A stretch of DNA of 5,968 bases from CAZWSC01 sp964636385 (GTDB lineage: Bacteria > Eisenbacteria > RBG-16-71-46 > CAIMUX01). The stretch spans positions 1 through 5,968 of the forward strand of contig CAZWSC010000101.1 in the NCBI GenBank assembly GCA_964636385.1, given 5' to 3'. This document shows, piece after piece, positions 4,621-5,968 of the stretch. Position 1 is the first letter of the stretch, and the number at the start of each line of letters is the position of its first letter. The notes beneath the pieces were generated by a model. It searched no databases, was not told the DNA's origin, and was given only the letters and a program-made list of their open reading frames with translations. Position numbers and translations under genes: made by a program.

Positions 4621-5968
4621 TCAACTCCTCCCATCTCCGCCTCCCGGCGGCACCTGAATCTGTTCCACCCTGCAGGAGAGACTTCCCTCGTACAACATCA
4701 CATCGAGGAGCTCTCCTGTCTCCGCGTCGCGGGATCTGCTCAGGATGCGGCTGTCCCGTCCGCGGCGGACGATCCCGTACCCTCTGGACAGCACCTGCTC
4801 CGGATCCAGCACCCGAAGCTGGACCGAAAGGTTGTCCAGCCTCGCCCGACGTCCCTGCAGAATAAGGGCGGACGAACGTCCCAGCCTGTCGCGCAGCAGG
4901 GCCAAAGAATGGCGGGCATCCTGGATCCGCCGTGCCGGATCCTGAAGCATGAGCCGCCTTCCCAGTCCGGACAGCCGATTCTGCCCCTCTTCGGCCCGGT
5001 GTGAAAGCGATTCCCTCAGCCTGTCCGCAGCGCGGTCCAGGTCGATCCTTCCCCTGGCCAGCAGGTCCTCCGGCCGTCGCAGGCCGGCGGCCCCGCGCAC
5101 CCGTTCCACGCGGAGACGCGCCTTGTCCAGGGCCCCCTGCAGAAGACGGCGGAGCATCCTCCGTTCCCTTTCGAGGGCGGCGGAGATCTCCTCCGCATCC
5201 GGAACAGCCAGTTCGGCGGCGTGAGTCGGCGTGGCGGCGCGGAGATCGGCCGCGAAGTCACACATCGTGAAGTCAACCTCGTGTCCCACGGCCGATATGA
5301 CCGGCACGCGGGAGTCGGCCACCGCCCGGGCCACTCTCTCCTCGTTGAAGGCCCAGAGATCCTCCAGCGATCCACCGCCCCTTCCCACTATGATCACGTC
5401 GACGCACGGAACGGTGTTCAGATCCGCGATCCCGGCCGCTATCTCCCCGGCAGCACCGGGGCCCTGCACCGGAACCGGGCGCAGCACCACCTCGGCCATC
5501 GGCCAACGCCTCGACAGGATGCGCAGGATATCGCGGAAGGCCGCCCCGCTGGCGGAGGTCACCACGCCGATCCGCCTGGGGATGCGCGGCAGTGGCCGCT
5601 TGCGCGCCGGATCGAAGAGGCCCTCTGCGTCCAGGGCACGCTTGAGCTGCTCGAATGCGGCTGCAAGACGCCCCTCGCCCTCCTCCATCATCTGCTCGAC
5701 AACCAGCTGGTATGCGCCCCGGGGTTCGTAGACGGTCACGCGGCCGAACGCCCTGACAAGAAGCCCGTCCCTGACCTGCATCCGGCGAGTGAACCCTCTT
5801 ACGATCGGCGCCCATGCAACGCAGCTCAGAACGCTGCGCTCCTCCTTGAGGGTGAAATAGGCATGGCCGCTCGACGGGTGGACCTTCCAGCCCGAGATCT
5901 CGCCCCGGACCCAGACCTGGTCCACCTCGGTCTCCAGCAGCTCCCTGATCCGACGCGTCAGGTCGGTG
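4621..5968 (-). CDS. xseA: Exodeoxyribonuclease VII large subunit (5' end cut by window edge)
   Basis: XseA is the catalytic subunit of exonuclease VII, a metal-independent single-strand DNA exonuclease that takes part in mismatch repair and removal of damaged ends. The frame is open to the right edge. The first visible codons encode TDLTRRIRELLETEVDQVWVRGEI, a family-typical start just inside the true N-terminus, so only about ten residues are missing. A GTG at 5925 is an internal Val, not the start. About 448 residues are visible. Numbered from that Val, the OB-fold occupies about 1-85 (GEISGWK, SGHAYFTLKEE, YEPRGAYQLVV). The catalytic domain has RRIGVVTSASGAAFRDI at 117-133, GRGGGSLEDLWAFN at 181-194 and GHEVDFTMCDFAADLRAATP at 214-233. 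A long coiled-coil arm (about 244-370) leads to the C-terminal RGYGIV at 381-386 and a small beta domain. It is upstream of, and in frame with, xseB. Confidence 0.97.
   Translation of the reverse strand, partial: TDLTRRIRELLETEVDQVWVRGEISGWKVHPSSGHAYFTLKEERSVLSCVAWAPIVRGFTRRMQVRDGLLVRAFGRVTVYEPRGAYQLVVEQMMEEGEGRLAAAFEQLKRALDAEGLFDPARKRPLPRIPRRIGVVTSASGAAFRDILRILSRRWPMAEVVLRPVPVQGPGAAGEIAAGIADLNTVPCVDVIIVGRGGGSLEDLWAFNEERVARAVADSRVPVISAVGHEVDFTMCDFAADLRAATPTHAAELAVPDAEEISAALERERRMLRRLLQGALDKARLRVERVRGAAGLRRPEDLLARGRIDLDRAADRLRESLSHRAEEGQNRLSGLGRRLMLQDPARRIQDARHSLALLRDRLGRSSALILQGRRARLDNLSVQLRVLDPEQVLSRGYGIVRRGRDSRILSRSRDAETGELLDVMLYEGSLSCRVEQIQVPPGGGDGRS
4625..4632 (-). promoter_or_regulatory. 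Strong Shine-Dalgarno supporting the TTG start of xseB
   Basis: GGGAGGAG overlaps the final codons of xseA and ends 7 nt before the TTG at 4617. It is the best ribosome-binding site in the window and makes the rare TTG start credible. Confidence 0.8.

Noticed and set aside
4621..4623. TGA recoding as a sense codon, which would fuse XseA and XseB
   Set aside because: TGA also ends ispA, recN and the small membrane-protein gene exactly where their families or overlaps predict a stop, and tryptophan is encoded by TGG throughout.
5273..5815. Minus-strand frame of 180 codons within xseA
   Set aside because: It is a different frame of the xseA catalytic region. The true frame carries the GRGGGSLEDLWAFN and GHEVDFT motifs, while this one is Arg/Gly-rich noise.

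Overview
The window is a co-directional, GC-rich bacterial region in which every supported gene lies on the minus strand, so it is read from right to left. Its core is a tight five-gene cluster: xseA (5' end cut by the right edge), xseB, an ispA-type prenyl diphosphate synthase, nadK and recN. Downstream come a tRNA-Arg(CCG), a small predicted two-helix membrane protein and the first 45 codons of another gene, cut by the left edge, that may begin a GAF-type sensor domain. The + strand contains only antisense open frames with no recognisable domains.

Layout: 5968-4621 exonuclease VII large subunit; 4617-4312 exonuclease VII small subunit, in the same frame as xseA and separated from its stop by one codon; 4325-3399 farnesyl/geranylgeranyl diphosphate synthase, overlapping xseB by 14 nt behind a strong Shine-Dalgarno; 3402-2542 NAD kinase, with an ATGA overlap with ispA; 2518-812 RecN, 23 nt after nadK. 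A 139-nt gap (811-673) holds an inverted repeat and a weak candidate promoter before the tRNA (672-599). The membrane-protein gene (550-272) ends inside a small hairpin, a second hairpin follows, and the partial gene starts at 136.

The five core genes share no single pathway but are a familiar neighbourhood. Exonuclease VII and RecN are DNA-repair functions, while the prenyl synthase and NAD kinase supply isoprenoid precursors and NADP. In many bacteria this neighbourhood also carries dxs, a tlyA-type rRNA methyltransferase and, in Firmicutes, an argR/ahrC regulator; here they are absent between ispA and recN. Overlaps and near-zero spacing indicate one polycistronic unit with translational coupling, whose promoter lies beyond the right edge.

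Organism: the high GC, frequent AGG/CGG arginine codons, standard use of TGA as stop, and a tRNA gene without encoded CCA all fit a GC-rich bacterium, possibly from an uncultured or deltaproteobacterial/FCB-like lineage. The sequence alone does not allow a firm assignment. I do not see an undescribed multi-gene system. The most unusual points are the single-stop in-frame xseA/xseB junction, a substituted second Asp-rich motif in the prenyl synthase, and the unassigned small membrane protein.
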